Positions 10,815 through 22,784 of a DNA stretch of 64,000 nt are shown one piece after another. The stretch covers positions 199,678,258 through 199,742,257 of the forward strand of contig NC_134568.1 of NCBI RefSeq assembly GCF_050947875.1. Reading direction: 5' to 3'. A program made the translations under genes and the position numbers. Origin of the DNA: Dermacentor variabilis (Eukaryota; Arthropoda; Arachnida; Ixodida; Ixodidae). The notes under the pieces were generated by a model. That model saw only the letters and a program-made list of their open reading frames with translations. It did no database searches and was not told where the DNA came from. Each line of letters starts with the position of its first letter. The first letter of the stretch is position 1.

Positions 10815-12416
10815 GCGAGTTACTTCGAATGTCTTCAAAGGACAGTTGGGAAGCAAGCAATTTATGAAACAATATTGCTAAATTATAATAGAATGACTTT
10901 CTGAAAGATATTTTGTACTGATCAAGAAGGCTGAGAGCATTACAACGTGGAGAACTGTAGGTGATACGACTTGATTTTGTATACGCTGGACATAGATGAT
11001 GACATAGATATGTATTACCCCCAGCGATTATTCCATAGATAATGTGAGAACGAATGAATGTAAGGTAGGGTTAAACAAAGCACAACGAGAAAGCTACCAA
11101 CGCACCTTTATAAGCACATGAAAACCTAAAGCACAATTTAACTTAGCAAGGTTGATGTGAAGAAATTTCACATAGCTGTCATGGATGAAACCTAGAAAAG
11201 AACCGAAATCGCAAATGGGAATAGAATGATGACCTAACATTATTGAAGGATATTAATTAGTGACTTTTGATGTGAATGGAAGACTAAAAATTTAGTTTTA
11301 AGCAGCCTAATAAATTTGTTGTCGCTGCACCATTTCAAGAAGTTGGGTGTATTATTTAGCTTGATTACCAGAGAAGACAGACTTACCATGTACAGATACT
11401 AAGAGAAAAAGTTTCATGCACATATACATTGAATTCCTTATCACGCAGATAACTCTTTTAAAAAGGTTAAGGCAGGGCCTATTATTCCATATGCTTCAAA
11501 TTTACGAATCACATAATTAATAGCATCAAAGACTTTCGTAATATCTAAGAAGATGGAACCGACGAATTCATTATTATCAAGGCAATTCTTAATAAAATCA
11601 GAAAAGGTAGAGCCAAGTTAGTAGAGCTTCCAGCCCCAACAACATAAATGGCAGGACTTATTATGTGCAATTTTTCAATATATTTGCTTAATCTCATCAT
11701 GAATAATGAATCTTAGTCAAGAGGTCGATGAAAGTTTGTCTGGTCAGATAACATGATGACGAAGAAATTGCAGTCACTGACCAAGTGAAGGTGAAAACCA
11801 CAGACATTTTGGAACCCATACTGGTTCCTTGATCACACCATGAATTTTACTTAGGGTGGAAAGAATGAGAATTGGATGGTAATTTCATATTTCTTTATTA
11901 CCCTTTTTTAAAGATCGGAATAACCTCTTCACACTTTAACAATGGCAGAAATGTGTCAAATTTAAATATCATCATCATTTATTATACCCTCAAGGCCCCT
12001 TACAGGGTGTTACAAGGGGGGGGGGGCAAAATTAGAAAATAAAATAAAATAGGATTATTCACTACGCTCAGGGGCTCACAGATGGCATCGGCGACTATAT
12101 TTAGTTTGCCACATTGAAATGCCATCAAATCTTCAGCTTATGTTACGCAGATTGCACACGGTTGAAAGCACTCTATGAGGCCTGACAGGAAAAAAAGGTA
12201 GAAGGAATGGCTCAGGTGGTCTATTTTAGGCAGAGAAGTTGTCTCATCACTGTTGTTGAGTGGTGTGAAATGGTCAGAAAAACCGTTTGCAATCTGAGCA
12301 GGCCGACAAAAAGTAAGATTATGCTTTACAATTTTTTGGATAAACGTAGGTGACTTACTGTTGAAAAAATCATTCAGCAATTGCCATTGCTTCTTAGAGT
12401 TGTTTTTATTCTGCAA
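10815..12416 (-). mobile_element. CR1/L2-like LINE, RT portion (split copy, part 1)
   Basis: On the minus strand, 12416-12138 reads KKQWQLLNDFF and SDHFTPLNNS, the region just before RT. Then VIPIFKKG near 11930 marks RT block 1, and the decayed RT and thumb run on to 10815, ending SNSLI at the junction with the TIR element. The coding sense resumes at 7285. A short LINE 3' tail (AATAAATGATGATGAT on the minus strand, with a C-run) at about 11963-12040 is inserted inside. Stops are frequent. Confidence 0.7.
11963..12040 (-). mobile_element. Short LINE 3'-end fragment
   Basis: Minus-strand sequence with a C homopolymer, AACACCCTGTAAGGGGCC and an AATAAATGATGATGAT tail. This is the form of a severely 5'-truncated LINE 3' end, and it interrupts the surrounding minus-strand LINE. 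Confidence 0.5.
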
Positions 12417-12485
12417 GAATGCTATTTCAGAATGAAGTTATTGGGCCTCCCAGAGGTCCTGTTAAGAATGAGTCTGTTTGTCGGT

Positions 12486-12489
12486 CTAT

Positions 12490-12520
<31 letters not shown>

Positions 12521-12522
12521 TT
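12486..12522. repeat. (TTTA)n microsatellite
   Basis: About nine perfect TTTA/TATT units. It lies between the split LINE that ends at 12416 and the next LINE, and may be the tail of a retrocopy. Confidence 0.95.
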
Positions 12523-12789
12523 GGTGCTGAAATTCCAGGAAGGGATTTTCGCCAGATGGGCGTACAGATACAAGCACAGATAAAATATTCACAAAACAAA
12601 TCCAGGAAACAAAGGATGCAAATGATTACTAAACCAACAAAACGCATCAGCAATACAGAAATATTCAATAATGGCAGTGCACATAGGAGTAGACATAGCA
12701 GTAAACTAAGGTTTATGGCAATTTTATTTAATCAAGAACACACCAAATCTTGAGTGAATAAATTAATACTCAACGTAAGGAGCATCAAG

Positions 12790-14518
12790 TTGATAGCAAT
12801 AATAAATTCATAACTATATGGGGAGCATTAGTGGACACTGAGGCTTCTGGTGAATGACGTCAGAGAGAGCTGTAGTACTTCGTTGTTAGTAAGCCGATTT
12901 CATTCCGTTACTGTCCTTAAAAAAAAGATTAATACTTAAAGCAGTTATTACACTGGCAAAGGCCAGTGACGTCTTGTAGTGTAATTTAAAAAGAAAGATA
13001 ATCTTAAGGTTAATATTAAAATGACCTTTGATTAATTGGTATAAGAACTTAAGTAGGGAAACACAATTTCTTTTGGTTATAGATGTCAAACCAGCTCTAT
13101 TTAACAGATGACTTCCATAGCTATTACATAGCTATTACATGTCCACAGCTATTACAAACAAAACAAACTGCTTTCTTTTGTACTTCAATTTTATTAATGT
13201 TCGTTTTAGTAAATGGACCCCAAATTATCGCCGCATAATCTCATATTGGAATAACAACCGAATTGTAAGCTGGAAACTGGATTTGGCGTGTGGAGATCTT
13301 TAGTGCCCGCCTAAGTAAAAAAAAAAATTTACGGTTTGCTTTGCTTATCGCCTGATCAACGTGTTTAGTCCAGTCAAAGGCGTTAGTTAGCCATAATCCT
13401 AGATATTTGTAATGTGCAACTTCAGAGAGAATATTGTTAGCAGAAGAATACTGGAATATGAGGGAAATTTTTTTGTGTGATTTACTCTCATGTAGACAAT
13501 TTTTTGAAATTTTATCGGCATCTGCCAAGCATCACACTATTAAGTAATCTTTAGCAAGGCCTTATTCAGTATTGTCTGATTCGATACAGTTTTAATTCCA
13601 GAGTAAAGCACGCAATCATCCGCGCATAGTTTAAAATGAACTGGAATGTCTTTTACAATGTTGTTTACATAAATTATGAACAGGAGTGGCCCAAGCACCG
13701 AACCCTGAGGGACACCAGAGTCAACAGAAACAGACCGAGATGAATGATCACAACAAGTGACATATCGTTGACGGTTACTCGAGTATGTTTAAATCCAATT
13801 AGTAAATTTGTAATTTTTATTGTGATAATAATTTTGGAAAGCAGCTTTTTGTGAGAAACTTTTTGATAATGCTTTTGCGAAATCCATAAAAATGGTATCT
13901 GTTTGGTTTCCATTATTAATAGAGTTAGTAAAGTCATGTAACATTGGACTCACTGAGTAAGTAGAACATTTACGGAATCCATGCTTAAAATAAGTAATAA
14001 AATTATGTTTTTCAAGATATTCAGAAATATGGGTATGTATTACGTGCTCCATAACTTTAGAACTTGTCGATGTAAATGACAGTGGCCAGTAATTATTGAT
14101 GCACTGTTTCTTACCATATTTATGAACTGGTTCAACTCTGCCTGTCCTCCAGTCATAAGGAACCTGTCCTTCGTTTAGAGATCTTGAAAATAATTGAAGC
14201 AAGTACTTTGCTACCCATTCTACATACCTCGTTAGGAATGTGCGTGGTATTTTATCAGGTCTGGGGGACTTCTTGATATTGACATTCAAAAGCATTTTCA
14301 TAATGCCTTGCTCGCTGATCACAAGATCAGACATCAGAGGCAAGCACGTTTCGAAAGCAGGCAGTATACCATTATCATTAGTGAAAACAGATTTAAAGTA
14401 TTCATTAAACGCAAATGACTTTTTTTTTTCGTCATGTGTTAGAGTGCTATTGACTTCAAACACATGAGAATCCCTGGATAGCGGAGAGATTGTGCACCAG
14501 AATTTCTCTGGTGAAATT
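12790..14518 (-). mobile_element. CR1/L2-like LINE, reverse transcriptase (minus strand)
   Basis: Minus-strand frame 14518-13789 reads PEKFWCTISPL, then INNYWPLSFTSTSSKVMEHV (RT block 2, degenerate NYRPIS), FKHGFRKCSTYS (block of the GFR type) and IFMDFAKAL (block A aspartate kept). Downstream, at about 13620-13700, come a GVPQGSVLGP-like block and a CADD-like active site in a shifted frame, then ISKANRKFFFLLRRALKIST and AAYNSVVIPI at 13330-13241. This is the standard RT and thumb order of CR1/L2-like LINEs. Frameshifts and stops make it a fossil. Its endonuclease lies across the insertion at 14519-15349. Confidence 0.8.
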
Positions 14519-15349
14519 TGTTGGGTCTTCAGGTCTCCAGGAGTACCAACCACCGCGGGTTTGAGCTTAGCAAGCCACAGGGCCACGTCACTCGTCGGCC
14601 TCTAGCGTGCCGCTGTGCGCAAGCTCAGGCCACAAGGGGCTACTGAGCAACGCATGCAAGAACACAGTATTGCCTTGAGGTAATGGAAACCATTTACTGT
14701 CTCCGGTGGCACCCAACAATGCACAAACGCCCGGTCCAGGGCGGCGGGGAACCAATAAGGTCCCGCATCAAGGGTGAAAATACAGACAGGGGTGCCATAG
14801 CACGTTGCTGCGAGAGCACAGGCTCAAGCTGGGACACGCTGCAAGGAAAAGTCCCAGCGGCTATGCTACTTGCTCTCGCGATAACCAATGGGCCAACTCG
14901 CGAGAGCTCTGGCAATTTCCTTCGGCTTGAGCCTCCGATAAGTGTCGCTCGGTGTGGTATGACCTCGCACACAAGGCTCCCATTCTTCGGCTTGGCGTCA
15001 GGAAAAGAACAACACAAGGTACACACTCCCCACACGGGCAAAAGTACCGTGCACGAGCTCAAGTCCTAGTCACAAAGGTGTCGGCGGGTGAAAGGAAGCA
15101 TGTGTGTACCTGGTGCAGTCCAAAGGGAGAAGATAAGTGCTCTCGCCACGAGAGCAGCCGCCAGCGGCTGCTGGGATATCAGTGCCCTGCCCTCACAGCA
15201 AACCATCGCGAGTGGCATGCCACCACTGACAACCGCTTGCAAGCACGAAGGCGGGCAAGGTCTAGGGATGGCAGAACAGGTGAATGCACCCATGCAAAGG
15301 TGCCGGCGAATTCCTAAATCCCCACAAGTTGTAATGAAGTTAGGCAACA
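14519..15349. mobile_element. LTR-like insertion (solo LTR candidate), GC-rich
   Basis: This 831-bp GC-rich block interrupts a minus-strand LINE between its endonuclease (above 15355) and its RT (below 14518). Its ends read TGTTGGGTC and AGGCAACA: a TG...CA boundary with a short inverted TGTTG/CAACA. The flanking 5-mers (AAATT and AGTTT) match at only 3 of 5 positions, so a TSD is not established. Several overlapping open frames (14683-15069, 14694-15062, 14952-15317 and others) match no family I recognise. It could instead be a fragment of another element. Confidence 0.4.
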
Positions 15350-15354
15350 AGTTT

Positions 15355-15860
15355 CCAAAATAATTTTCTTTATCGAGTGCAATTTTTCTTTTTAATTGAA
15401 CAGACAGCGGAAATTTTTTCTAGCAGACACCCAGGACGGTTGTTGCAGTATTTTTTATGCCGATATAGCAGAGAACAGATAAACATCTTAGATTTCGTAT
15501 ACAAATTGTTTTTTCCATAAGCTCCTTAAGCAAACCATTTGTCATACAAGGATTTTCAGGATGTTTGGGTCATCTTTTACATCGAATACTCCTAGAACAA
15601 GTTGAGACTGCCTTAGTGAAGGAATTGCAGAACAGAAAGATTTAACAGTCTCCCTCCATAGCACTGTGAAATAAATTGAGAGCTGACCAGACAGTAGAGC
15701 TCATGGCAAAGATGAATTTATCTATGTCTAATACTAAAAAAATAGGAAAATGATCAGTGAGGTCAGTGTTAACAATGCCTACCAAAATTAGAAAATCTTG
15801 ATTTGTTATAGCATGACCAATTAGTCGAAAGCCTAAATCCAGCATGTCTACCAAGTTGAC
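15355..15860 (-). mobile_element. LINE endonuclease fragment (same copy as 12790-14518)
   Basis: On the minus strand, 15854-15642 carries NQDFLILVGIVNTDLTDHFP, where TDHFPIFL corresponds to the SDH-type catalytic block near the end of the APE endonuclease of CR1/L2-like LINEs. The following sequence to 15355 is linker. It lies in the right order and orientation to be the upstream half of the LINE whose RT starts at 14518. Confidence 0.6.
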
Positions 15861-15918
15861 ATTTCCAAATTCCCTGAGTTTTCCAGGTTTTCCCTGAGTT
15901 TTCCAAATTCCCTGAGTG
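15861..15918. repeat. Short tandem of a TTCCCTGAGTTTTCCA unit
   Basis: Three imperfect copies of a unit built on TTTCCAAATTCCCTGAGTT, ending near 15918. It may be the terminus of an unidentified transposon that includes 15919-16670, but no matching far end was found. Confidence 0.6.
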
Positions 15919-16672
15919 ACACAGATGAACTTTGCCGTCAGGCAGACACCATGTCAGCCGATGCTGTCACCCTCTAGTAACAATGTTACAAATTAAAAAA
16001 AAAAACAATAAAAAACAAAGAAGAAATGACTGAACCCAGTTTGAATAGTAAGGAGTAGTGTTTATTTTACTCAAAATGAAAACAGAAGGGACGGGTTAGT
16101 AAAATGCACAGCAAATAAAGTATCTTCGGAAAAAGTATGGTAAAACCCATTGTAAATCGAGTCAAACATTCTCAAATACAAATAAAAAAGGAGATGAATA
16201 CAGAAAAAAATATTTTTGAATATGAGCTATTTCTACCAACTGAGAGAAAGCTCGTTGGTATGAGGCCCGAACTTTGTCACAAGTGAGATTCTCCCTCAAC
16301 AGCTGGTAAGTCAATTTCAACTGTCCTGACATCAGCCTGTACACAATGTCTCAGTGCTATGTTTCACTGCTTTAAAGAGTTTATTTTGTTTGGATGAGGG
16401 ACGCCTGCATCTTGGTGTCAGCCAACAATGTTTTTTGATCTCGAGCTCTCTCAAATAAGTGATGGCATGCTTTCTTTCCCATTCAATCATCAATGCGTAG
16501 GTCCTTTCTGTTCTCGTCCTCCTTCCACCGCTCGTTCGCCCCACGGACCATTTGAAGCATCCTCTTGGTCAGTTGTACAGTCAACATCTGATTTTTGTGA
16601 CTCCCTAGGGGCCGAGAAAACGTTTGAAAAATCTAGCAGTTCAAAAAAATGAATGCATGTCTTTTACTGTCC
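15919..16672. other. No gene recognised
   Basis: Sequence between the short tandem repeat and a piggyBac MITE. Small open frames on both strands (16162-16344 and 16332-16544 minus, 16428-16652 plus) overlap and show no domain I know. This may be the body of an unclassified repeat. Confidence 0.3.
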
Positions 16673-16676
16673 TTAA

Positions 16677-17446
16677 CCCTTTGAAGGTTTTTGCCGTACA
16701 TGTACGGTGGCGGTTCTCTGTCTTGCAAGGTCTTTGCCGTATGGGTACAGTTTCGACCCTCCGTTTGAAATTTCGCGCCATAATGACGATGCGTGCTCAC
16801 TGCGAGGTGCTGTCACCTCTTAGGACTTGCACGAAGCGTTTGAAACTTGCGCTACCTTCTTGGGGAGATAAACAGAACTGAGTTCTAGCTTCAGCTCGTC
16901 GCGCAGACTGTGGCAACACCCCTTTTGCGGTTTCGGTTTCGCCGCGTGATCACAACGGAGGCGCCCGAAACATCATTTTTCTCTTTGTCGGCACTCTCTT
17001 GCAGGGGCGGCGGAAGTTGATTTCTATCTTGATTGGTGCTGCTCTTAGCTTGTTTATCACCACCGCTCACGAGGTATTCTCGCTCTCTCTGGCGACGCGC
17101 TTACGTGAGAGGGTGCCTCAGACCTCTGCCCAAGGCAGCCGCACGCAGAGAAGATGTCATGTGTGCGCCAACACAACTCGTCGCTCCAAGAGGAGAACAG
17201 ACACGCATTTTAAGGTGTGCAGACTGCGATAAGGCGCTGTGCGTAGAGCCATGTTTCAAGGAGTACCACACTCTGAAATACTATTGAACATTTTGCAGTT
17301 CTGAGTGATGCCGACACCAAAATACTGTTCCTATTTATTTTTAATATTTATTCCCGACTTTACACATTTTGTACATTCAAGATCCGCAATAAAGTAATTT
17401 GTCCACCTGAGAAAGTTCTTTTCAAAATAATTCCACCCTCAAAGGG
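16677..17446 (+). mobile_element. Non-autonomous piggyBac element with TTAA target duplication
   Basis: The element is flanked by TTAA at 16673-16676 and 17447-17450. Its ends are inverted: CCCTTTGAAGGTTTTT on the left and CCCTTTGAGGGTGGAA as the complement of the right end. At 770 bp it is far too short for a full transposase, but the last part codes for the Cys-rich C-terminal domain of piggyBac (separate entry). It is an internally deleted derivative. Confidence 0.9.
17143..17286 (+). pseudogene. piggyBac transposase C-terminal Cys-rich domain remnant
   Basis: Two adjoining frames together read RRCHVCANTTRRSKRRTDTH and then RCADCDKALCVEPCFKEYH, followed by a stop after KYY. The CxxC...CxxC...LCxxxCF..YH spacing is that of the zinc-binding domain that recognises piggyBac ends. 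A frameshift near 17210 separates the halves. The rest of the transposase is missing. Confidence 0.85.
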
Positions 17447-17834
17447 TTAAGGGCTCAAATCGCCACAGGCACATCCAAAAAATCTCTGAAGGCCTGCCAG
17501 TACACTTATTAGGCACATCAGTGCTCATACTGTGACCAGTTATGGCAGTTGCACGTGTGTATAATTAAGGCATACATACTGTGTCCCGTGACGCGACCAT
17601 GTCCCTTCCCCATGTTTGTTATGCTTCACCGCAATACTTTCGCGCATGCTTCACTACGTAACTTCGCTGTACTGAGGCGAAGCTGACTTTCAGGAACCGG
17701 CATTATAAAACACGCTGTGCTTCCCGAGCTTCGAAGCCAATCACGAGGATTATAAAGGCGGAGTCGGTGCCATTGCTGACAACGGCGAATTCTTTCGATG
17801 AAAACCACAGCAACAAATGGCAAGATGCTTAATA

Positions 17835-18015
17835 TATTATATTATATATATATATTATGGGGTTTTACGTCCAAAACCATTTTCTGATTATGAGGCATGC
17901 CGTAGTGGAGGACTCCGGAAATTTCGACCACCTGGGGTTCTTTAACATGCACCTAAATCTAAGTACACGGGTGTTTTCGCATTTCGCCCCCATCCAAAAG
18001 CGGCCGCCGTGGGAA
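17835..18015 (-). mobile_element. SINE-B copy (tick tRNA-related SINE), antisense
   Basis: The complement of this segment matches 44339-44487 closely: CCAGGTGGTCGAAATTTCC, then GGAGTCCTCCACTACGGC, then CATAATCAGAAAATGG. The 3' tail is the (TA)-rich run at 17831-17857. GCTTAATA occurs at 17827-17834 and 18016-18023, a possible 8-bp TSD. The family resembles a SINE known from ixodid ticks (possibly Ruka); that name is from memory and unverified. Confidence 0.8.
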
Positions 18016-18023
18016 GCTTAATA

Positions 18024-18900
18024 GCGAACGTCGAAGCAGCAAGGCCTGCCGGTGCCATGGTGGTGGCTATTGTAATCGGGCGGCGAGGCAATGAACATGG
18101 CGGTGGTGGTGCTTAGATCAGCGCCTCCTCCATTTTTTTGATGCCAGTCAGAAAGGCTGCAGCTCGTACAGCAAGCCTTCTCCTGTCACCCTCTCCCATT
18201 CACTTGATTTTGCCGGCCGTGGTGCTGCCGGCTGACACTACACCGTACGGCGAGGTTTTGTGGCGGATGGACGTGTTTTTCAAGGGCTCCATGGCGGTGA
18301 CGAAATCATAAGTTTTTTGTGCATGGTTTGAGCTTGCTTCTGTTTTTGATTTGGTGATTTTTTAGCCCTTAAATAGCAAGAATACTGAAATGGAGGACAA
18401 AAAACCCACCTTCTCTGTAGTAGGAAATGCCAGCAGAACCACCTAGCCAGCAAACTACAGAAATAATAATTGCGTCAATTCCTTTTTTTTCTCTTTCTTT
18501 TTCGCGTGCATGGGTGTGTTTCGACTATATATTTGGTTTTGCAGGATAGTCAAGAGCACCCTTTCGTGCCACTTCCTTCAACACATGCAACCGGGTGGGA
18601 CGTTAAGTCTTTATAGGAAATCGCAAGACTATTAGCTGGTTGGAGTGTGTGTGCACATATCCGGAATATTGCTTTGGTAGGACAGTGAAAGCATCGCCGC
18701 ATGGTTGAACACGTGCGAAAACATGGCATACCTTAAGTCTGTGTGGCATTGATTGCTTTTGAAGCAATGGTGAGAATTAATTTGCGGCATTTTAAGAATT
18801 TAGATACTGTGTGTATCGAATTTTGCTAGAAGGCACGGGCTCTGCATTAGTATAGTATTATAGTATTTGCATCAGAAAAAGCCGGGAAAGCAGGCAGTGT
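18024..18900. other. No gene recognised
   Basis: Mixed GC sequence with CGGCGGTGGTGGT-type motifs near 18080 and AT-rich sequence after 18300. No long open frame and no TIR were seen. It ends in a G homopolymer at 18903-18921, just before LINE coding sequence. Confidence 0.35.
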
Positions 18901-18928
18901 GCGGGGGGGGGGGGGGGGGGGTCCCTCA

Positions 18929-21900
18929 AGGCAGATGAGGGGACGGAAGATAATGGAGAGGGAACCGAGTCAATCGGCACACACTGTGATGTCTATGCTA
19001 GGCTACAGAAAATGGAGGCTTTCCATGAAGAGTTTGTCAAACAGGTTGAAGAGCTCAAAAGTGAGCTAAATATGGAGCGTGATGCCCAGAAAGTAGTGGA
19101 AAAAAAGACTTCAAGCAGCCAAAGAAGAGGTCAACAGTGCCGCCATTGTGAATGAGCATGGTCGGGACAATGGAACACTGTCCCCCGAAGCGACAGGTGA
19201 GGGAGCGCCAGCAAAGTACGTGGAATGTGCAGCGTGGTGAGGGGTCAGTTGGAAAGAGCAGCACCTACCTTAAGGCCGCCACACGAAAAAAAAGCAGGAG
19301 CGCAGGGGTCAATCGCCCTTGTCGAATCCGAATCATGTGGAAAAGGACAAAGGGAAGCAGGGAGAGGAAGGACAGAGTGAAATGGTGATTATCGCCGCAA
19401 ACTCAAACCTGGCTAGATGCTCAGAAGCAATTCTGGAGAGGGTGAATGGCCAAAGAAGAGCAGTGGTAGGTACATTTCCATGGTGGACACTGGGTTCTGT
19501 CATGGAGCAACGAAAAGCAAAGCGCATGGAAAATGCCCGCCTGCGCAACCTTGCGAAATGACGTCCTAAACAGCAAAGGGACAGGACTAGCTCAGCGCTT
19601 GGTGAAGGGAGTGGACGACTTGCGCGAGCTATCCCCTCAGGTGCAGTTTGTGGTGAGCACAGTGCCGGAGGTGCCTGTACGTGACAGTCACGTACCAAGA
19701 GCAGTAGTGGCTGCAAATGAGGCGATATGGAATATGAGCCAAGAGAAAGCTTTCGAGGTTGTCGAAGTAAACAGGGAAGTGAGAGGGTGTGGTGGTTTTC
19801 AACGAGACAGGATCCAGTTCAATTACAGGCTTGCACGAGATGTCGGCTGGCGACTTGCTGGTCGCGCTCTTACCTCTTTAGGGGGCCCACAGGTGCTCAG
19901 GAGGCCAGAGTAGGTAGTAATGAAGAAGGTCCCCTAAGGGAACCTCAGAATAGCATCGCCCTCAATAAGAGAAAAAGGAGGAAAGCAAAGAGAGCTCGCC
20001 ATGCAATAGGCTACATAAACATGCAAGGCCGCAGAAGAAAGGAAAAGTGGGCAGAGATTAAGGAGCAGTTAAATAGAGAACAAATAGGGGTGTATGCAGT
20101 TACAGAAACGCACCTTAAGAGAATCGGAAGAGCCACCAGTGATTCAGAATTATGTTTGGGAAGGGTGTAACAGAACTAAGTCGTAAAGAAAGGAAGGGGG
20201 AGTCTGAATGCTCATCCATCAGGGAGCCAAATGGAAATGAGTAAATTCAAAATGTCGAGCATCCCTGGTTATCAGGCACAATGAGTAGGAAAAAAAACTT
20301 GGCTGGGCGTTACGTGTTTGTGCACCGGAAATAATCGTTAGTGTTAGGTTAGTGGAATGCAGAAGTGCTGATATTAAGGGTTTCGGGAATTATGCTGAAA
20401 TTATCCTAGCTGAAAATGGAAGCAAACTGGAAGGGGACGCGGCATTAAATTACATCAGAAAAATGACAATCGAATCTTTTCAAGGCAATGACGAGGCTGT
20501 ACTTGAAGAAAAAAAGAGCACGAAAGAGACCCAGGTGGAATAGACACTAGTGCTGACAAATTTCAACTGGAAAAAACCCGAAAAGAAAATTCCGAAGCCC
20601 ACAGCCACAAGGCTAGACGCGGTTCCTGTTAGGCTGGTTAATGAACTAGGACCAAAAAGTAAGGAAGCTTGTTAAAAGCAGTAGAAGAAAGTCTAAAATA
20701 TAGACGAATACCAGACAGTTGGCGACAAAGTAAAATTAATTTAATTTATAAAGGTAAGGGGGAGAAACAGAATTCACTCGTATAGATCGTTCACCATTAC
20801 ATCGGTAATATACAGGTTAGCAATGCAGGCAATCACATTAAAGCTGCAAGCATAGGCAGAGAATAATAACATTTTTGGAGAACTTCAGTATGGCTTCAGA
20901 ATAGGTAGGCGTTTGGATGATAACTAATCTCTTCTTACTCAGCGTATTAAAATATCAAGAGTAGAAAGCAGACCATTATATGTGGCCTTTTTAGACATTA
21001 CAGGACCGTATGACAACGTAGACCGCAACAATCTGTGGGATATTCTGGAAAAAGAAGGCTTAGACAATGATTGTCTACAGCTTTTGAGAGATTTACCTAG
21101 AAAATACCGTTTGCATTGATTGGGAAGGGATGAGGAGCGAGGAGAAAGTTCATATCAACAAGGGACTGAGGCTTGGGTGCCCTTTATCCCCACTGCTGTT
21201 TATGATGTACATGGTGAGAATGGAGAGGGCGCCAGAAGGAAGTAATATCAGCTTTAATCTCTCATACGAACAGGCGGGTACAGTAGTAGAGCAGCAGCTT
21301 CCAGGTTTATTTTATGCGGACGACATTGTGTTGCTAGCTAACAAGCAAAATGATTTGCAATGTCTGGCTAATATCTGTGGATAGGAAGGCAACAATTTAG
21401 GTTTGAAATTTAGTGTTAGAAAATCAGGTGTTACGGTATTCAATGAAAACAGTTAACAGACAGTGACAATACAGGGCCAGGAAATATCTCGGGTAAGAGA
21501 ATATAAATACCTTGGCATATGGATAAATGAAGGCAATAGATATATGGAAACACAAGAAAAAACAGTAACGGTAAAGGGGAAGATAAATGCAGCCATAATG
21601 AAGCACAGAGCACTATGGGGATACAATAGGTACGAGGTGCCCCGGGGTATGTGGAAAGGTGTAATGGTTCCAGGACTTACTTTTGGAAATGCGGTTGTTT
21701 GCTTTAAATCAGGGATACAATCAGGACTCGATGGGAACTAAAGGTCAATGGGACGGCTCGCATTGGGTGCTCACGGGAAGACTACAAATGAAGCTGTGCA
21801 GGGTGATATGGGCTGGACTAGTTTTGAAGTGAGGGAAGCTCACAGTAAAATTGAGTATGAAGAACGGCTGAGGAATATGGAAGAAAGTAAATGGGCTGGG

Positions 21901-22596
21901 GGAGTGTTCAGGTGTCTGTACAGGAAAAACGTTGATTCACAGTGGAGGAAAAGAACTAGGAAGCTTACCAGCAAGTATGTGGCCTGTAGGGTGGGCAACA
22001 CAGCAACAAAGACGGTCAAGTGGAAAAGAAACCTGCCATGAGTAACTACTTAAAAGGGAAAAACGAAATCAGAAAAACAATTTATGATAACTCAAAGGGA
22101 AGCTCATTACTTTTTGAAGCGAGGTCGGGATGCCTTAGAACACGCACCTATATAGCGAGATGTAAGAAGGAAGAGAAAGCATGTTCTTGCTGCGGTAAAC
22201 ACAGGGAAACGACGGAGCATGTTTTATTAGAATGTGAAGATATCTGGCCCAGCGATCATTTTATGCAATAATGGACTCTTTGAAGCGCTTGGGTTCAGTG
22301 AGAGCATGGGGGAAAGTAAACACATCCACAATAGAGATTAGTAAGAGGTGATTGGAAGACTGGCAGAAGAAAAGTAGGGAAACGACAGAAAACGGGGACG
22401 TACAAAACAAAGTTCACAATAGGGGGTCAGAAAACTTGGTTATGGGAATTTATAGTCTGTTTCCTTTTTCTTTTTTTTTCTTTTTTTTTTACCTAGGTAG
22501 GACATTAGGCAGTAAAATAGCAGGAGCTTGGTGGCGCAACCCACCTCCCCGTTCCAAAGGGATGCTCATAACAGCCATCCATCCATGCACACTTGC
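18929..22596 (+). mobile_element. CR1-like LINE with esterase-type ORF1, decayed
   Basis: The order is ORF1 coiled-coil (19010-19110, KMEAFHEEFVKQVEELKSEL), an SGNH-esterase-like domain (19386-19913), ORF2 start (about 19960-20170, INMQGRR and TETHL of the endonuclease), RT (20640-21400, YGFRIGRRLDD, LRLGCPLSPLLF, FYADDIVLLA), the thumb (21463-22041, YKYLGIWI) and a C-terminal CSCCGKHRETTEHVLLEC knuckle (about 22180). The 3' UTR has a T-rich run and ends with CATCCATC-type repeats near 22590. Frameshifts and stops occur throughout and much of the endonuclease is missing. A better-preserved relative lies at 61.7-64 kb. CR1-like LINEs with PHD and esterase domains in ORF1 are known. Confidence 0.88.
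19386..19913 (+). pseudogene. LINE ORF1 esterase-like domain, degenerate
   Basis: Two frames (to 19561 and from 19533) align along their length with the ORF1 at 61844-62978: the same ERVNGQRRAVVGTFPW, GVDDLRELSPQVQFVVSTVP, EVNREVRG and GWRLAGRAL blocks. The nucleophile block reads AANSN in place of GGDSN, and the DGIHFN block reads DRIQFN, so both catalytic regions have decayed. Confidence 0.8.
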
Positions 22597-22784
22597 GGCT
22601 GTTCCAACCGTTAGAGTATGTGTTTAGCAACGTGGTTCGCTAAGCCAAAGCTTCGCGCTCTTTGTTTTACGGTTGTTGCTGTGTACGAGAAACATTTACT
22701 TGTCGACCTTGGTGTTTCTGATGAATAGTTTTAATCATAGCCCCATAGTTTCCATCTAGCGTAGCCCTGATTGGAGGGTACATA

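Noticed and set aside
14683..15363. Cluster of open frames of up to 128 codons
   Set aside because: High GC lowers stop frequency; frames overlap on both strands and match no family.
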